This document shows, one piece after another, positions 1 through 11,596 of a stretch of DNA of 64,000 nt. Below the pieces are notes generated by a model. The model did no database searches and was not told where the DNA came from. It saw only the letters and a program-made list of their open reading frames with translations. This DNA is from Trichomonas vaginalis G3. Its lineage: Eukaryota; Parabasalia; Trichomonadida; Trichomonadidae. The stretch covers positions 25,921,693-25,985,692 of the forward strand of contig NC_067205.1 of assembly GCF_026262505.1 (NCBI RefSeq). Reading direction: 5' to 3'. How positions within the stretch are numbered: position 1 is the stretch's first letter; each line of letters begins with the position of its first letter. The translations under genes and the position numbers were made by a program.

Positions 1-382
1 TCCATAATGACATGTAGGACTATTAATCCTTTTTAGTAAACTGTTTGTATTGATTTCTTAATTTTTAATGCGATATTAATAAAATTACTTTTGCGGATAA
101 CATTAATACTAAAAAATAAGATATTTGGTAAACAATACAAAGGAATTGATCTTGGATAATTTTTATTGATTTTTAGGTTATGCTATTGATTTGAATTTGA
201 TTAAATATTTAAGATCTACATGTAAAAATACTTATGTTCCTGATAATGGTTTCCATTTTCAATTCAACGAGTTATAAAATGATTTTAATTTGAAATTATT
301 GTTAACAGCATGATTTAGAACAAATATAATTTCGATCTTTTTTATTGAAAAATTTACTTCTTTTTCAAATTATATTTTCCGA
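1..382. other. AT-rich noncoding left edge
   Basis: I see no gene or RNA here. The stretch is AT-rich and ends at the Sec8-like start codon. A TTCAAATT string about 20 bases before that ATG may be a weak initiator, but it is not a clear match to the TCATTTTT form seen at other genes in the window. Confidence 0.5.
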
Positions 383-2833
383 ATGAAAAAGGTCAATTGG
401 GATGAATTGAATAGGTTTATTAAAAATGATTGCTTGCAGATCATTTCATATGGTTTCAGTCCATATGATTTTGCAGTCGAAAACTGGAATAATGGAACAA
501 ATTCAAATATAAATGTAGCTGATCTTCTCCGTCAAACACGCCAGTTTGCATTACAAATTGCAGATGAATATGCAGTCCCTCTTGAAGTTAACGCTAAAAC
601 ATATACGAAAAAAACAGAACTACGTAAAGAAATTGACGATTTCTTAAGAGAAAAGAACAAAATTATTGATAAGACACGTGCACGTTTTACAATAGATCCA
701 GAAGATCTCAGGACCAAATGGCTCAAAACAATTAAATTAGAGAAAGAAATTGAATTGTTCGAAGAAATCGAAAATTTGATCACTGTTTCTCCAATTGTTT
801 ACTCAAAGATCGAGCAAGGCAAGCATGCAGAAGCAGTTAATCACATCAGACACGCATTTACTACTTACGAAGAGCGAGGATTCCAAAAGATTGAATCTCT
901 TAATTCAGTCAAAGAAAGTATCGATAAAGCACGTGCTGATATGGTTAATCACGTTAAAAATCAACTATTCTCATTACTTTTCGTTGCTCAAAAACCAATC
1001 GGAGTTTCATTTTTCAAACCACAAGCAGGAATGGACTTAAAGGTAACTTACATCGATACAACCAAGGTCGAAGAATATACAGGCTTATTGGTTAATCTTA
1101 ATATTCAAGATGAGTTCGTAAATCAGCTAACTGTCTCTGTACGCGACAGATTGGCCCATATGATGTCCGAAACAGCCGATGCAGTCAAAGTAAAGAAAAT
1201 TCGCCAGTTCGTACAGAACAAAGAAGGCTTTGAAGAACTTTGCGACATTGCAAACAGTTACAACTATCACCATCCACTTGTAATGTTCCTAGACCAGCTG
1301 TTGTCGAAGATGGGGGTGCTTTTGGTCCGTTGCAAGGCTTTCGACCAAACTTTTTCAGGAGATAATCTCGCATTCTCTCGTTCCTACGAAGCAGTTGATG
1401 AATTACTACGAGACATAGTCACTGCATTTACAAGCGCTCAAGGATCGAAGACAATGAGCGCTGCAAACCATCTTTCCTACAAATTTTTGATGTCAGATGC
1501 GGCTCCAACGAACGGAACAGCTTCGGCGTTGAGGAAAGAGCTCGGCATCAAACCATGTTCGGCCAACTCCCTTCATATCTTCATGATGCTTGACGATTTC
1601 AACAAATTAATCCAAGATAAATTCGGAGTTTCGAACCACGCATTGACAAACAGAATGACGATCGACCTTGATGTTCAGAAAATTTTTACCGACCAAACAA
1701 AGCTCATCAGCGACAGTATCGATGTTTCTAGACCGGTGAAGATCGAAATCCACCCAGTCCCTGTCTTGATTTCGACTCCTCTCCTGCTAGAAAACATCGA
1801 CAAGTACTCGAAGATCGCGGCCCGATTCCCTTATATACAGACAATGATCATAAAGAATTTGATTACATTTTTGAAGGCATTTAACCAAAGATGTCTTACG
1901 GAAATTGGTCGAGTAAAATCCCTTGAAACACAAGACCAAATCGTTTCCTCCAAACTCCTCAACAACGACAAAGATTTGATTCTTAAGTACGCGGCCCAGT
2001 ACATTACAAACGAATTAGTAGTTAAAGACAACATGGGAGACTACGAAGATAAGATTGACGAGATATCAAGGCTTGAAGAAACGAACGAAAACGAACAAAT
2101 CGAAAGATACTTCCCGTTATCAATAGAAAACACTGTAAGAGAGAAATTCTGTCTTCCAACATGCGCTGCAACAGCAGAATCAATCGTTGTAATCAGAAAC
2201 AACCTTTTAAGTATCATCTCAAAATATAAGTACACAGATGAGAACACAGCTGCTATCAAAGCATTCGCTGGTGACTTAGATCAAACTTTGATCAAGGCAA
2301 TGGTCTTCATTAGGCTCGAAATGAGGTGCAGAGCTTATGCTGAAATTGTTCAGCCTCTTTTGAACGGAAACTATACTCCTTTGACTGCTCCCGTCCGTCC
2401 AGAGCAATACGTAACAGATTACGCTTCAACTCTCTCATCTTCCTCAGAAAATATTATTAATTGCCTAACACCAGCCCGTTATTCATTTGTTTTCATCGGA
2501 CTTGCAAGGCTTGTCTATAATATCCACATTAAATACGTTCCCCGCATCAGAGAGATCTCAGATAAAGGTGCAGCTCAATTGACAATGAATTTGTCCGCTT
2601 TGAACCAGTCATTATCAACTTTGCAGTATCCAGAAACAGTTATATACAAGAAAGCTCTTGTTTTCATATCAAATATCTCTTATTCGACAGACAGAATTCT
2701 TATGCAGATTGCTCAACAGAAGGATTTGTTCACTTACGAGGAAATGGAACCAGTTTTCAACATGCAGCAGAAGATGAACGAAAGACACGCTGAAAACTTA
2801 GAGAAACTCAGACAACTCCTTCAAAAACACTAA
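383..2833 (+). CDS. SEC8: Exocyst complex component Sec8/EXOC4-like protein
   Basis: The 816-residue product resembles Sec8 in two places by eye. Near residues 105-200 a helical stretch (LRTKWLKTIKLEKEIELFEEIENL, split here as LRTKWLKTIK and ELFEEIENL) fits the Sec8 N-terminal region, where an RxxW helix is followed by LLDEIENI. Near residues 640-800 the pattern FIRLEMRCRAY, then FVFIGLARLVYNIHI, then a closing coiled segment fits the Sec8 C-terminal helical rods. Sec8 is a subunit of the octameric exocyst, which tethers secretory vesicles to the plasma membrane. The animal protein is nearer 970 residues, so this is a compact version. There is no signal peptide or membrane segment and the frame is intact. 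Other helical tethering subunits are the main alternatives. Confidence 0.7.
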   Translation: MKKVNWDELNRFIKNDCLQIISYGFSPYDFAVENWNNGTNSNINVADLLRQTRQFALQIADEYAVPLEVNAKTYTKKTELRKEIDDFLREKNKIIDKTRARFTIDPEDLRTKWLKTIKLEKEIELFEEIENLITVSPIVYSKIEQGKHAEAVNHIRHAFTTYEERGFQKIESLNSVKESIDKARADMVNHVKNQLFSLLFVAQKPIGVSFFKPQAGMDLKVTYIDTTKVEEYTGLLVNLNIQDEFVNQLTVSVRDRLAHMMSETADAVKVKKIRQFVQNKEGFEELCDIANSYNYHHPLVMFLDQLLSKMGVLLVRCKAFDQTFSGDNLAFSRSYEAVDELLRDIVTAFTSAQGSKTMSAANHLSYKFLMSDAAPTNGTASALRKELGIKPCSANSLHIFMMLDDFNKLIQDKFGVSNHALTNRMTIDLDVQKIFTDQTKLISDSIDVSRPVKIEIHPVPVLISTPLLLENIDKYSKIAARFPYIQTMIIKNLITFLKAFNQRCLTEIGRVKSLETQDQIVSSKLLNNDKDLILKYAAQYITNELVVKDNMGDYEDKIDEISRLEETNENEQIERYFPLSIENTVREKFCLPTCAATAESIVVIRNNLLSIISKYKYTDENTAAIKAFAGDLDQTLIKAMVFIRLEMRCRAYAEIVQPLLNGNYTPLTAPVRPEQYVTDYASTLSSSSENIINCLTPARYSFVFIGLARLVYNIHIKYVPRIREISDKGAAQLTMNLSALNQSLSTLQYPETVIYKKALVFISNISYSTDRILMQIAQQKDLFTYEEMEPVFNMQQKMNERHAENLEKLRQLLQKH

Positions 2834-2921
2834 TTTTTTTTTATTTTTTTTGTTAAGTCATTTCGATAATAAAATTTCATGCTTTTATATGTGATATATA
2901 TATATAATTTACTGTTTATTG

Positions 2922-3308
2922 TCATTGCTCAATTTTTTTTCTTGAATATTTGGACCAAGCAAGATAGGAAATTGGACTGTTTCTTTGCACCAAACGAGAT
3001 AAGGAGCTTAGCTGTTGCTCTGCTTCCATGAATTTTGCTATCTGAAGAGCGGTTAATCCTCTGTCTGTTTTTTCATTGACATTTGCACCATGAGAAAGAA
3101 GAAGTTTGGCAAATTTTTTATGATTATAACGTGCTGTTTGATGAAGAGCGGTTTGTCCATCAATATCTTTTTCATTGATATTTATACCATGTGAAATAAG
3201 AACTTCGGCTACTTTATAATTATCTTGAAAAGCTGCTTTATGAAGAGCTGTTTGTCCATCAATATCTTTTTCATTGATATTTATACCATGATTCTTTAGT
3301 TCACAAAA
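2922..3308 (-). pseudogene. Ankyrin-repeat protein, 3' fragment
   Basis: The minus strand has an open frame with three consecutive ankyrin units carrying the signature GQTALH plus a final GLTALQ, and the linker NEKDIDG twice. It ends at a TGA at 2922-2924. The frame is closed upstream by a TGA at 3309-3311, and no start codon precedes the first repeat, so this is the C-terminal end of a longer ankyrin protein. Ankyrin families are large in trichomonads and fragments are common. The 300 bases beyond the break hold nothing I recognise. Whether the fragment is transcribed is unknown. Confidence 0.75.
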
Positions 3309-3604
3309 TCAAATTTGTTAAAATTTAATTTCTATCCTCGGGTAGCTACGTTTGCCGATAGAATTCACTGAGAAGTGCAATCGTAAATATTATTTTAGCA
3401 TGAAGCAAACAAGGTGATCATTGGGTAGACATTTACTGTCACCTATTGGACTAGATTTTCCCAGTAAAGTCTGAGACAATGATATCAAAGTTTGGGCGTG
3501 GCGGCCCTTCTATTCACTGAAAAGATTTCGTACGCAATTTTTCGATATGATTTTGTAAAAATATATGGCTATTTGAATTATAATACAAACATACAAACAA
3601 TATT

Positions 3605-4609
3605 TTATTGTAAATTTGATAATCGTCCGCATTGAAATTTGATTTTCCAAAATCCTTTCTCTTGTGAGTGGTATTTCTTTGGAAGATTGCTATTATTCTT
3701 AGGGATATTTGAAAGGTGTGGAAGGATTGAGTCAGTACTCGTCTTCTTGGTGAATAAAGACTTATGTATTACTTGAATTGGCTGGTAATCATAGTTTTCA
3801 AGTAATGTCAATAGATCTGAGCTTGATGATCTCTTCTTTGAGTCAAATACAAGGCACTTAGAAATTAAGGTTCCGAGTACGCCTGTAGGTTCTATAATCA
3901 ACTCAAGCTTATTAGCTTGGAGCTCACGGATAAGCTGAACATCATTCTTTACATACCATGGGAACTTTCCGGTTGAGAGTACGTGAACTGTCACACCGAA
4001 TGCCCAAATGTCAGCTTTGATTCCATCGTAAGTATCAGAAATAATTACCTCAGGAGCCATATAAAATGGAGTTCCACAGTATGTATGAAGAGAAGTACCG
4101 TTTTCTTTGGCAAGTCCAAAATCGATCAACTTTGGAGTAAAATCATCATCTAATAAGACATTTTCTGGCTTAATATCGCGATGTGAAATATCACGCTTGT
4201 GTAAATAATTAATGCCTTGTAAGATGTCAAAAGATATTTTGCATTTCTGCTCATATGTAAAGTTAACTCCATTAGAGAGCATTGATTGAAGATCACCATT
4301 CTTGAAATATTCCATAACTACCATGATTATGTCTTCTTCGTAGATAACATCAAGAACCTTACAAACATTAGGATGATCGAAGCGAGTACTAAGACGTAGT
4401 TCATTCTCAAGATACTGCATAAGATTGCGTTTAGTCACTTCTTCACGGGAAATAATTTTTATTGCCACTTGTTTTTGGGTTTTTGGATTGACACCTAAAA
4501 CAACAACGGCGAATCCTCCTTTACCAATGGTACGTACGACCCTGTACTTACCAATCACATCTGGTACTCGGACTCTTACACCATCGCTCAAAGTAGAGAT
4601 AGAATGCAT
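3605..4609 (-). CDS. Serine/threonine protein kinase, CAMK/AMPK-like
   Basis: The 334-residue protein is almost entirely a protein kinase domain, residues about 18-275. Visible motifs are the glycine loop IGKGGFAVV, the VAIKI lysine, the HRDIKPEN catalytic loop, the DFGLA metal-binding motif, the TYCGTPFYMAPEV activation segment end, and the DIWAFGVTVHVLSTGKFPW helix typical of the CAMK group. All catalytic residues are present, so activity is expected. The 60-residue tail is basic and low in complexity with no recognisable regulatory domain. Kinases of this build form a large family in trichomonads. The substrate and pathway cannot be read from the sequence. Confidence 0.93.
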   Translation of the reverse strand: MHSISTLSDGVRVRVPDVIGKYRVVRTIGKGGFAVVVLGVNPKTQKQVAIKIISREEVTKRNLMQYLENELRLSTRFDHPNVCKVLDVIYEEDIIMVVMEYFKNGDLQSMLSNGVNFTYEQKCKISFDILQGINYLHKRDISHRDIKPENVLLDDDFTPKLIDFGLAKENGTSLHTYCGTPFYMAPEVIISDTYDGIKADIWAFGVTVHVLSTGKFPWYVKNDVQLIRELQANKLELIIEPTGVLGTLISKCLVFDSKKRSSSSDLLTLLENYDYQPIQVIHKSLFTKKTSTDSILPHLSNIPKNNSNLPKKYHSQEKGFWKIKFQCGRLSNLQ

Positions 4610-6105
4610 TATTAAAAATAATATTGATTATCTCGGAACACTTATAAGCTGAATTTTTTGAAAATAACCGACGAAGAATATACTCAAATTCTTAAATTCA
4701 AAATACATACTTACAGTCCACTATTGATTAATGGAGTAGAGTAAGATTCACCAAAAATATTTTAAAAATAGTAAATGGCTGGGGAAAATACTAATGAGCT
4801 TGATAATGTATGTGTATTAATATTTTAAAGTTTATTCGAAAAAAAACTTCCAACAGATTGAATGGAATTGTAAGAAATTGAAGCGGATTTTTGTGATGGG
4901 AAAATTTTGAGAAATATTACAGTAGCAAATAATGATATAAGAAATTGCAAAACGAAAAAAATTGAAACGATTATTTTAATTATTTTTAGAAAAAACATAT
5001 ATCCCATGGTTTATATATCACAATTGTAATAAAAATGTATTTTCGAAATTTTTGGCCACGCAGAAAATCCATTTAAATTTTGGATAAAATTAATATATGA
5101 ATGATTCTTAGGTGATCATCCGATATAATCTTTTTATACAGCATTCTGAATTTTTGAATTCTTCTCAATTAAATTTTTGAATAGGATTTTACGAAAAAAT
5201 TGCCATTGATTGCTTTATCGAAATAAAAATATTAAAATAGTACATACAATAATATTTTAATGTTTTTAAGTTCAATATTTCTAATAACTGCTACTAAATA
5301 AAAATTGGAATCAGGGGCCCATAACCCGCATATAATATTGACTTTTTAAATTAGCAATATATCTACTTTTGAATATGTGTCAAAATTTAAATAATCTTAT
5401 CAAACCATTATTTTTTGAGAACATTTATAAAGTTCTCAATTTCGATACTCGAATTATTATTATTGCATGCTATATGCCCAATACAAATAATTTAATTTTC
5501 CACTCATACAGATGGCGCATTCAATTTCTAGCAAATAATTGTCATATCGTATAATAATATCATTATCATTAATTCTCAAACTTATTGAACAAAATTAAAA
5601 AAAAATCAAAACACATTATATGTTTAATATATGTTTTTATTTAATTTATTATTTTAAATTTGAATTCATCGGATTTTTTTTCTTCTTTTTAATTTGCCTG
5701 TTATCCTCCTTTCAATTTATAAGATTATTATTAAGATATATGCGACTATAATATCGATGCAATTTTGATTCTATATTTTACCATTTTTCATATTCTTTTA
5801 ATTTTAATTGACTTAAAATAATCAAATGGTAACTACATCAATTTGTAACATATCTTGAAAATCTCATTTCAATTACTTAATTGCAATAATTCATCCATTG
5901 CTTAATCTGAATCTCTAACATTACATTATTCTTTACGTTTCCATATATCTCATAGTTTTTAAGTAGATTTAAAACCAAAATGACTTAGTAATTCAAAATA
6001 ATAACATATTGTATCAAAATTCAAAATTTTTCCCATGCGAACGAATTTCATGAGCTTCCAAAATAGAAAAAGTATACAATTAAAGATATACACGAAATGA
6101 TTTAA
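4610..6105. other. AT-rich intergenic region
   Basis: About 1.5 kb between the divergent flank of the kinase gene and the 3' end of the membrane glycoprotein gene. The short open frames have the composition of random AT-rich DNA. I see no tRNA boxes, tandem array or transposon end. Confidence 0.6.
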
Positions 6106-6676
6106 TTAAGTGTAAGGATTTGGAGACGGACTTGGTTGTCCAGGTTGGACGATTATATAAACAGGTGGAGGTGGCGAATTAGGATTCAATGGAGTTTCCA
6201 AAGATGGAGTTTTAGCTGGAGCTGGCTTCTCAGCTTTTGGAATAGGAGCTGAATCATCTCTATCATATTTCGCATAAATTTGTTCTTGAGCAGCATCATT
6301 TTCATTAGAATAAACTACTTCAGAATAGGATACATCTGTATTACTCCTCCTCCTTCTTCTTCTGATGCATACGACTATGAAAATAGCAACAGCAGCAATA
6401 ACAATGATAGTAGCAAAAACAATTCCAACAATAGCTCCAGCTGATATTTCAGATTTTGGATAGTTGTAGTAATCATCAGGTGGATAATATTTGTTTCCAT
6501 ATGTATAAACGTCCTGAATATAATAACTATAAAAATGAGCCTTGTTGAGATCTGTGTAAGAGAGAGCGCCACGGAACAAACCACTGATTTCATTAGTTTC
6601 TGGCTCATTTGTTGTCACTGTTCCGAATTCAGAATATCTGTATTCATGTTCTTCTGAATTATTTCCATACCATCTA

Positions 6677-7979
6677 TAGGGTGTCCAAAGGTGCGTTTAG
6701 CACAGCGCTCTATATGAGACTATTAAAGGAGATATATGCTGATTATAAATATATAATAAAAAATATGAATATATGTATATGATGAGTATGTTGTATTTTG
6801 GCGCCATGCCGGGATATAAAATGAATTTTGAGACAAGAGGCGGTTTCGCGGGAAATTTTGGCGGGATTTTTTTCATTTTTTTAATGAATCATAAAGAAAA
6901 CATCCTCGCTCTTGCAAAAAAATGCAAAGACTGTAAAAAAATCTACGAGACATTGGTAAAATGCTTCGGTATGGATGCTCCTAGCTATTCCACTGTAACG
7001 TATCATGTTAGGATGTATCACTTCATGAACAAAAAGGCGCCCATCATAAAAATTGACAAAAAATCGCCGGATCAAAGAAAAATCAAAGCAATTCTTCAAG
7101 CGCTAGATGAAGACCCAAGAGCATCACTCAGAAGGATAGAGGAGATGACAAAGATACCACGTACAACAGTCAGTTATTATCTGCACAATTATTTGAACTA
7201 CAAACTAGCGTATACACGTTGGGTTCCGCACAACCTTAATTCAGTTCAAAAAAAATCTAGAGTCCAATCTTCGAAAGAGCTCCTCTCTATATTGGGTGCG
7301 TATCAATCCAAGAAGTTTCGCTTTTAGTAACAGGGGACGAGTCTTGGTTTCAATATGCAACAGAAGCCAAAATCATGTGGATCCCGAAGGATGAAAATCC
7401 GCAAACATTCCCGAAGAAAAAAATTGACACACCAATGATGATGTTGTCGGTTTTTTGGGGCGTGAATGGCATCATCGCAATTAATATTCTTCAAAAACCT
7501 AATACGATGAATGCTCAGTATCTAATTGACAATGTTCCTACTCAAATTATCAATTCTGATGAGTTTGAGAAATCCAAACAACAAAAACAAAAGTTTGCAA
7601 TTCATTTTGATAATTCAAGAGTTCACAAAAGTCATAAGGTAATGAATTACTTGGTGGAAAACAATGTCAAAGTTGTTCCAAACCCAATTTATTCACCTGA
7701 TATTGCACCCTCTGACTTTTATTTATTCGGCACGCTAAAAAAGAGAGCTGAAGGACGCGAATTCGCGAGTCCAGATGATCTTGAAAATTTTGTAAGAGAG
7801 CAATTTGAGCAATTTTCTCATGATGATTTAAAGCGTGTCTTTCAAGCCTGGATCGATCGCTGCGAACGCGTGATTGAATCCAATGGTGATTATATTTAAA
7901 TAAACTTTATATATATGTAACTTGTTTATTTCTATTCGCAGTATTCAGGTTTGTGCTAAACACACCTTTGGACACCCTA
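6677..7979 (+). mobile_element. Mariner element 1 (Tvmar1-like), 1303 bp
   Basis: The element runs from TAGGGTGTCCAAAGGTG to its inverted copy and is flanked by TA duplications at 6675-6676 and 7980-7981. It lies in the glycoprotein gene in the opposite orientation to mariner 2. Three copies in this window are nearly identical, which implies recent activity. Size, termini and transposase fit the mariner branch of Tc1/mariner; the resemblance to Tvmar1 is from memory of that element's compact size. Confidence 0.93.
6884..7899 (+). pseudogene. Mariner transposase, one-base frameshift
   Basis: The frame encodes a mariner transposase (about 338 codons when open). I prefer the start at 6884 over an upstream ATG at 6773, because a TCATTTTTTT initiator-like motif ends a few bases before it and the resulting length fits the family. 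Relative to the open copy at 21310-22326 it lacks one T in the run at 7322-7325, giving a TAG at once. Catalytic aspartates are present in the second half (HFDN, then PSDFYLF). The defect could be real or a homopolymer sequencing error. Confidence 0.88.
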
Positions 7980-9479
7980 TATATTCTGAGTGATTATACA
8001 ATTTTCTTGCTTCTTTTGTATAGTAGAATGCTGATGATGCAAAGACATTAAATTTAACTACTTGGTGTTTGTCATAAGTTAAATTAGTTTCTTCATAAGT
8101 TGATTTAGTAACTATGAAGGGTATTGGGTGATTAGGAGAAACAACAATAACATCAGCAGTTGTTGCTGGGTTCTGATATGTGTAGTCATAGAATAAAACT
8201 GAAATATTTCCAATTAAACTTTGATTTTTCGCTGGAATGATTTCAAAATGAGTAACCTTATCAGTGAAATTGAAAACATAGTTCCCTGTGTAGTGTAAAA
8301 CAGGATCATTGTCAAGAAATGCTTTAAATGAATAAGCATTATGAAATACGACAATGGAATTTATCTGGAATTTGAGTTTTGTACCTCCGGCAGGGATATT
8401 TATTTGATATGTACCACTAAAGTAGTTGACATTGTCTGGTCCGTCAGGTAATTTGAAGGATTCTGTTGGTTTAGGGTTTCTTTGGATCTTTCCATAGATT
8501 TTCAGGATTTCTGCATCTCTGCAATCTGGAATATCATGGTATGGTGTGACAATGTTTGTTTGTTCAAGACCTGATTTAAGATTTACGTCACTATCAACAG
8601 TTAGGTAATAAACAACTGATTTATTAATGTATGGATAGCCTGTGCCATCTGATATTGAAATATCATAGGTTGAATTAGGAGTTGTAATGAAGAACTTAAT
8701 ATATCTTCCAGAAGTTACAAATTTGTAACGACGAGGAACTGGGTAAGTGAATACATGGCAGAAGGTGGAGTCTTTGGCCATTGTATAGTCTGTATCGAAC
8801 ACTCCGAAAATTGTTGAAGTTTCATTGCGGACAATTTCAACGTTGAGCTCTGTGCATGGTACATATGAGTTGATAACAGAAACACTACCAACGATTGTGT
8901 TGTTTCCTGGCTTTTTGGCCTTAATTGAATATCTTGAATCTTTGTCAAAGAAAACACCATCTGCAATAGGTTCTTTATCAGATTCGAATGTGTAACCTTT
9001 AATAGTATGAGCAACAAATACAGAATTTGGAGGAATGTGAAATTCATATTCATCTTTAAATGAAATTTCGAAATCGCCAACAGTAAAAACACTTCTGTCT
9101 ATCATAGTCATTTGGACCAATCTAATTCTAAGTTCTTGAATCATGAGTGTGGCTGTTGAAGCGTTAATTGGTTCATAGTAATATCTCAGTGCTGGACTTT
9201 CACCAGTTCCATAAGTTAAGCGATTACCAGTGGTGTTGGAAGTTACTTGTAATGATATATTATCGAAATTCGGATTCATGAAAATGTAACAAATTGGTTC
9301 TGCATAATAACCAATTGTTTCATTTGTCATCATGAAACCATCTAAGACAAACTGGCTCTTTTTGCATTCTTTGTATATAGGAGCTGCAATAATTGAAATG
9401 TTTTTAGTTTTTGTTTCTTGTGAAGGTGTTATAATCAAATGCGAATAACTAGTTAAAATAATTGGGAAATCAGTATATA

Positions 9480-10782
9480 TAGGGTGTCCAAAGGTGTGTT
9501 TAGCACAAACCTGAATACTGCGAATAGAAATAAACAAGTTACATATATATAAAGTTTATTTAAATATAATCACCATTGGATTCAATCACGCGTTCGCAGC
9601 GATCGATCCAGGCTTGAAAGACACGCTTTAAATCATCATGAGAAAATTGCTCAAATTGCTCTCTTACAAAATTTTCAAGATCATCTGGACTCGCGAATTC
9701 GCGTCCTTCAGCTCTCTTTTTTAGCGTGCCGAATAAATAAAAGTCAGAGGGTGCAATATCAGGTGAATAAATTGGGTTTGGAACAACTTTGACATTGTTT
9801 TCCACCAAGTAATTCATTACCTTATGACTTTTGTGAACTCTTGAATTATCAAAATGAATTGCAAACTTTTGTTTTTGTTGTTTGGATTTCTCAAACTCAT
9901 CAGAATTGATAATTTGAGTAGGAACATTGTCAATTAGATACTGAGCATTCATCGTATTAGGTTTTTGAAGAATATTAATTGCGATGATGCCATTCACGCC
10001 CCAAAAAACCGACAACATCATCATTGGTGTGTCAATTTTTTTCTTCGGGAATGTTTGCGGATTTTCATCCTTCGGGATCCACATGATTTTGGCTTCTGTT
10101 GCATATTGAAACCAAGACTCGTCCCCTGTTACTAAAAAGCGAAACTTCTTGGATTGATACGCACCCAATATAGAGAGGAGCTCTTTCGAAGATTGGACTC
10201 TAGATTTTTTTGAACTGAATTAAGGTTGTGCGGAACCCAACGTGTATACGCTAGTTTGTAGTTCAAATAATTGTGCAGATAATAACTGACTGTTGTACGT
10301 GGTATCTTTGTCATCTCCTCTATCCTTCTGAGTGATGCTCTTGGGTCTTCATCTAGCGCTTGAAGAATTGCTTTGATTTTTCTTTGATCCGGCGATTTTT
10401 TGTCAATTTTTATGATGGGCGCCTTTTTGTTCATGAAGTGATACATCCTAACATGATACGTTACAGTGGAATAGCTAGGAGCATCCATACCGAAGCATTT
10501 TACCAATGTCTCGTAGATTTTTTTACAGTCTTTGCATTTTTTTGCAAGAGCGAGGATGTTTTCTTTATGATTCATTAAAAAAATGAAAAAAATCCCGCCA
10601 AAATTTCCCGCGAAACCGCCTCTTGTCTCAAAATTCATTTTATATCCCGGCATGGCGCCAAAATACAACATACTCATCATATACATATATTCATATTTTT
10701 TATTATATATTTATAATCAGCATATATCTCCTTTAATAGTCTCATATAGAGCGTTGTGCTAAACGCACCTTTGGACACCCTA
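9480..10782 (-). mobile_element. Mariner element 2 (Tvmar1-like), 1303 bp
   Basis: Same termini as mariner 1, with TA duplications at 9478-9479 and 10783-10784. It sits near the 5' end of the glycoprotein gene and its transposase reads in the same direction as that gene. Excision of the element plus one TA leaves the host frame open. Confidence 0.93.
9560..10575 (-). pseudogene. Mariner transposase, a different one-base frameshift
   Basis: This copy is near-identical to the open transposase at 21310-22326 but has seven instead of eight bases in the T run (plus strand) at 10205-10211. This shifts the frame after the WVPHNL motif region. The helix-turn-helix half and the catalytic half are therefore in different frames. 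The lesion differs from the one in mariner 1, so each defect arose separately or is a base-calling artefact. Confidence 0.88.
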
Positions 10783-10946
10783 TATATTGTTATCTGAGTC
10801 TTCAAATGTGAATCCTTCAGTTTCATTCGGAAGAATTCCGACGGAAAAAGCTTTTGGAACATCAAATGTTGTTTTTCCATAAATAAGGTAATCATTGCGT
10901 CCCAAATCGATGTAAATAAAGGGAAGAAGATTGAGAAACATTTTTG

Positions 10947-10954
10947 AAAAATGA
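10947..10954 (-). promoter_or_regulatory. Initiator-like TCATTTTT before the glycoprotein gene
   Basis: On the minus strand TCATTTTT ends 5 bases before the ATG at 10941. Trichomonad core promoters are built around an initiator TCA followed by pyrimidine and T/A close to the start codon, so this supports the start chosen. Confidence 0.55.
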
Positions 10955-11235
10955 ACCTATTGTTGTCAGAATTTAGATCAAAAAAACCCTTTGAAATTTT
11001 TAATGAGGTAATTGAACATATCGAAATCACTCAGTCTTCGGATCAATACAAATTGAAAAGACATTTTAATTTTCAATAAAAAAGGTTCACCGGAACAGTT
11101 TTCGGCTTTGTAAACTTCACAATTTTTACCTTAAACAATATCATTACCGAAAAAACTTCCACAATAATACGTATATTGATATATAAAAATTCAACTTACC
11201 ATCTTCCACCTTTCAAATTCTCCATCAGTGAGGAA

Positions 11236-11527
11236 AGTAGTATATATGACGGGTTGTGTGACTTTTTTTGTAAACGTAAGAATTCATACAATATAGAACG
11301 ATTTTGTATCATTTTTTTTAACATATGAAGTAATAAATGTATGATTCTTACGGTTTTTATTCTTACGTTTTTGAATAAATCAAGATTTAAAAAATTTTCA
11401 AAATTGTAAGACATTTACACTCAGCCCAAACATAATGAAATAAAAGAAGTTATATATAGATGATGTCAGATATTCCACGATTAATTAAACAATGTTTAAA
11501 TCCTGAATGGAATCAATGAAACCGTAA
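11236..11527 (+). repeat. Left TIR of Polinton A (292 bp)
   Basis: It starts AGTAGTATATATGACGGG and pairs with 24971-25262 with no length difference. The inner end (about 11461-11519) holds the first codons of the 195-codon gene seen whole in the Polinton B repeats, followed by a stop after a deletion. Short open frames in the repeat are a by-product of the duplication and are not annotated. Confidence 0.93.
11461..11519 (+). pseudogene. Remnant of the Polinton TIR-borne 195-codon gene
   Basis: The sequence begins ATGATGTCAGATATTCC, as does the intact gene at 37153, and follows it for about 17 codons. It then jumps to a site further on in the gene and stops at TGA. The jump occurs at an ATGG present at both ends of the missing piece, which suggests a microhomology deletion. 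A longer piece of the remnant continues past the right TIR, to about 24938. Confidence 0.8.
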
Positions 11528-11596
11528 ATGAGTAAAATAAATGAGAAAAATTCATGTCTTGCATTTTTGAATAATTTATTTTTTATTATGTATGAA

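Larger units (their letters stand above)
6106..10941 (-). pseudogene. Type I membrane glycoprotein gene split by two mariners
   Basis: The start codon is at 10941, just after an in-frame stop and 5 bases downstream of an initiator-like TCATTTTT. Removing each mariner with one copy of its TA duplication joins the three pieces in one frame of 2226 bases, about 741 codons. The ectodomain is rich in aromatic residues and has roughly ten N-glycosylation sequons. Near residue 640 there is one membrane helix (AGAIVGIVFATIIVIAAV), followed by a run of arginines and a proline-rich tail ending NPYT. The 5' piece is 10785-10941, the middle 7980-9479 and the 3' piece 6106-6676. I recognise no named family; the build suits a trichomonad surface protein. 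As it stands the gene cannot make the full product. Confidence 0.8.

Noticed and set aside
7945-9537. A self-standing 530-codon secreted protein gene
   Set aside because: Both ends of the frame lie in mariner termini; it is the middle piece of the split glycoprotein gene.
11196-11414. Open frame inside the left TIR of Polinton A, repeated in the right TIR (25084-25320)
   Set aside because: It crosses the element boundary on the left, is duplicated only because the TIR is, has no known domain, and has no counterpart in the Polinton B repeats.
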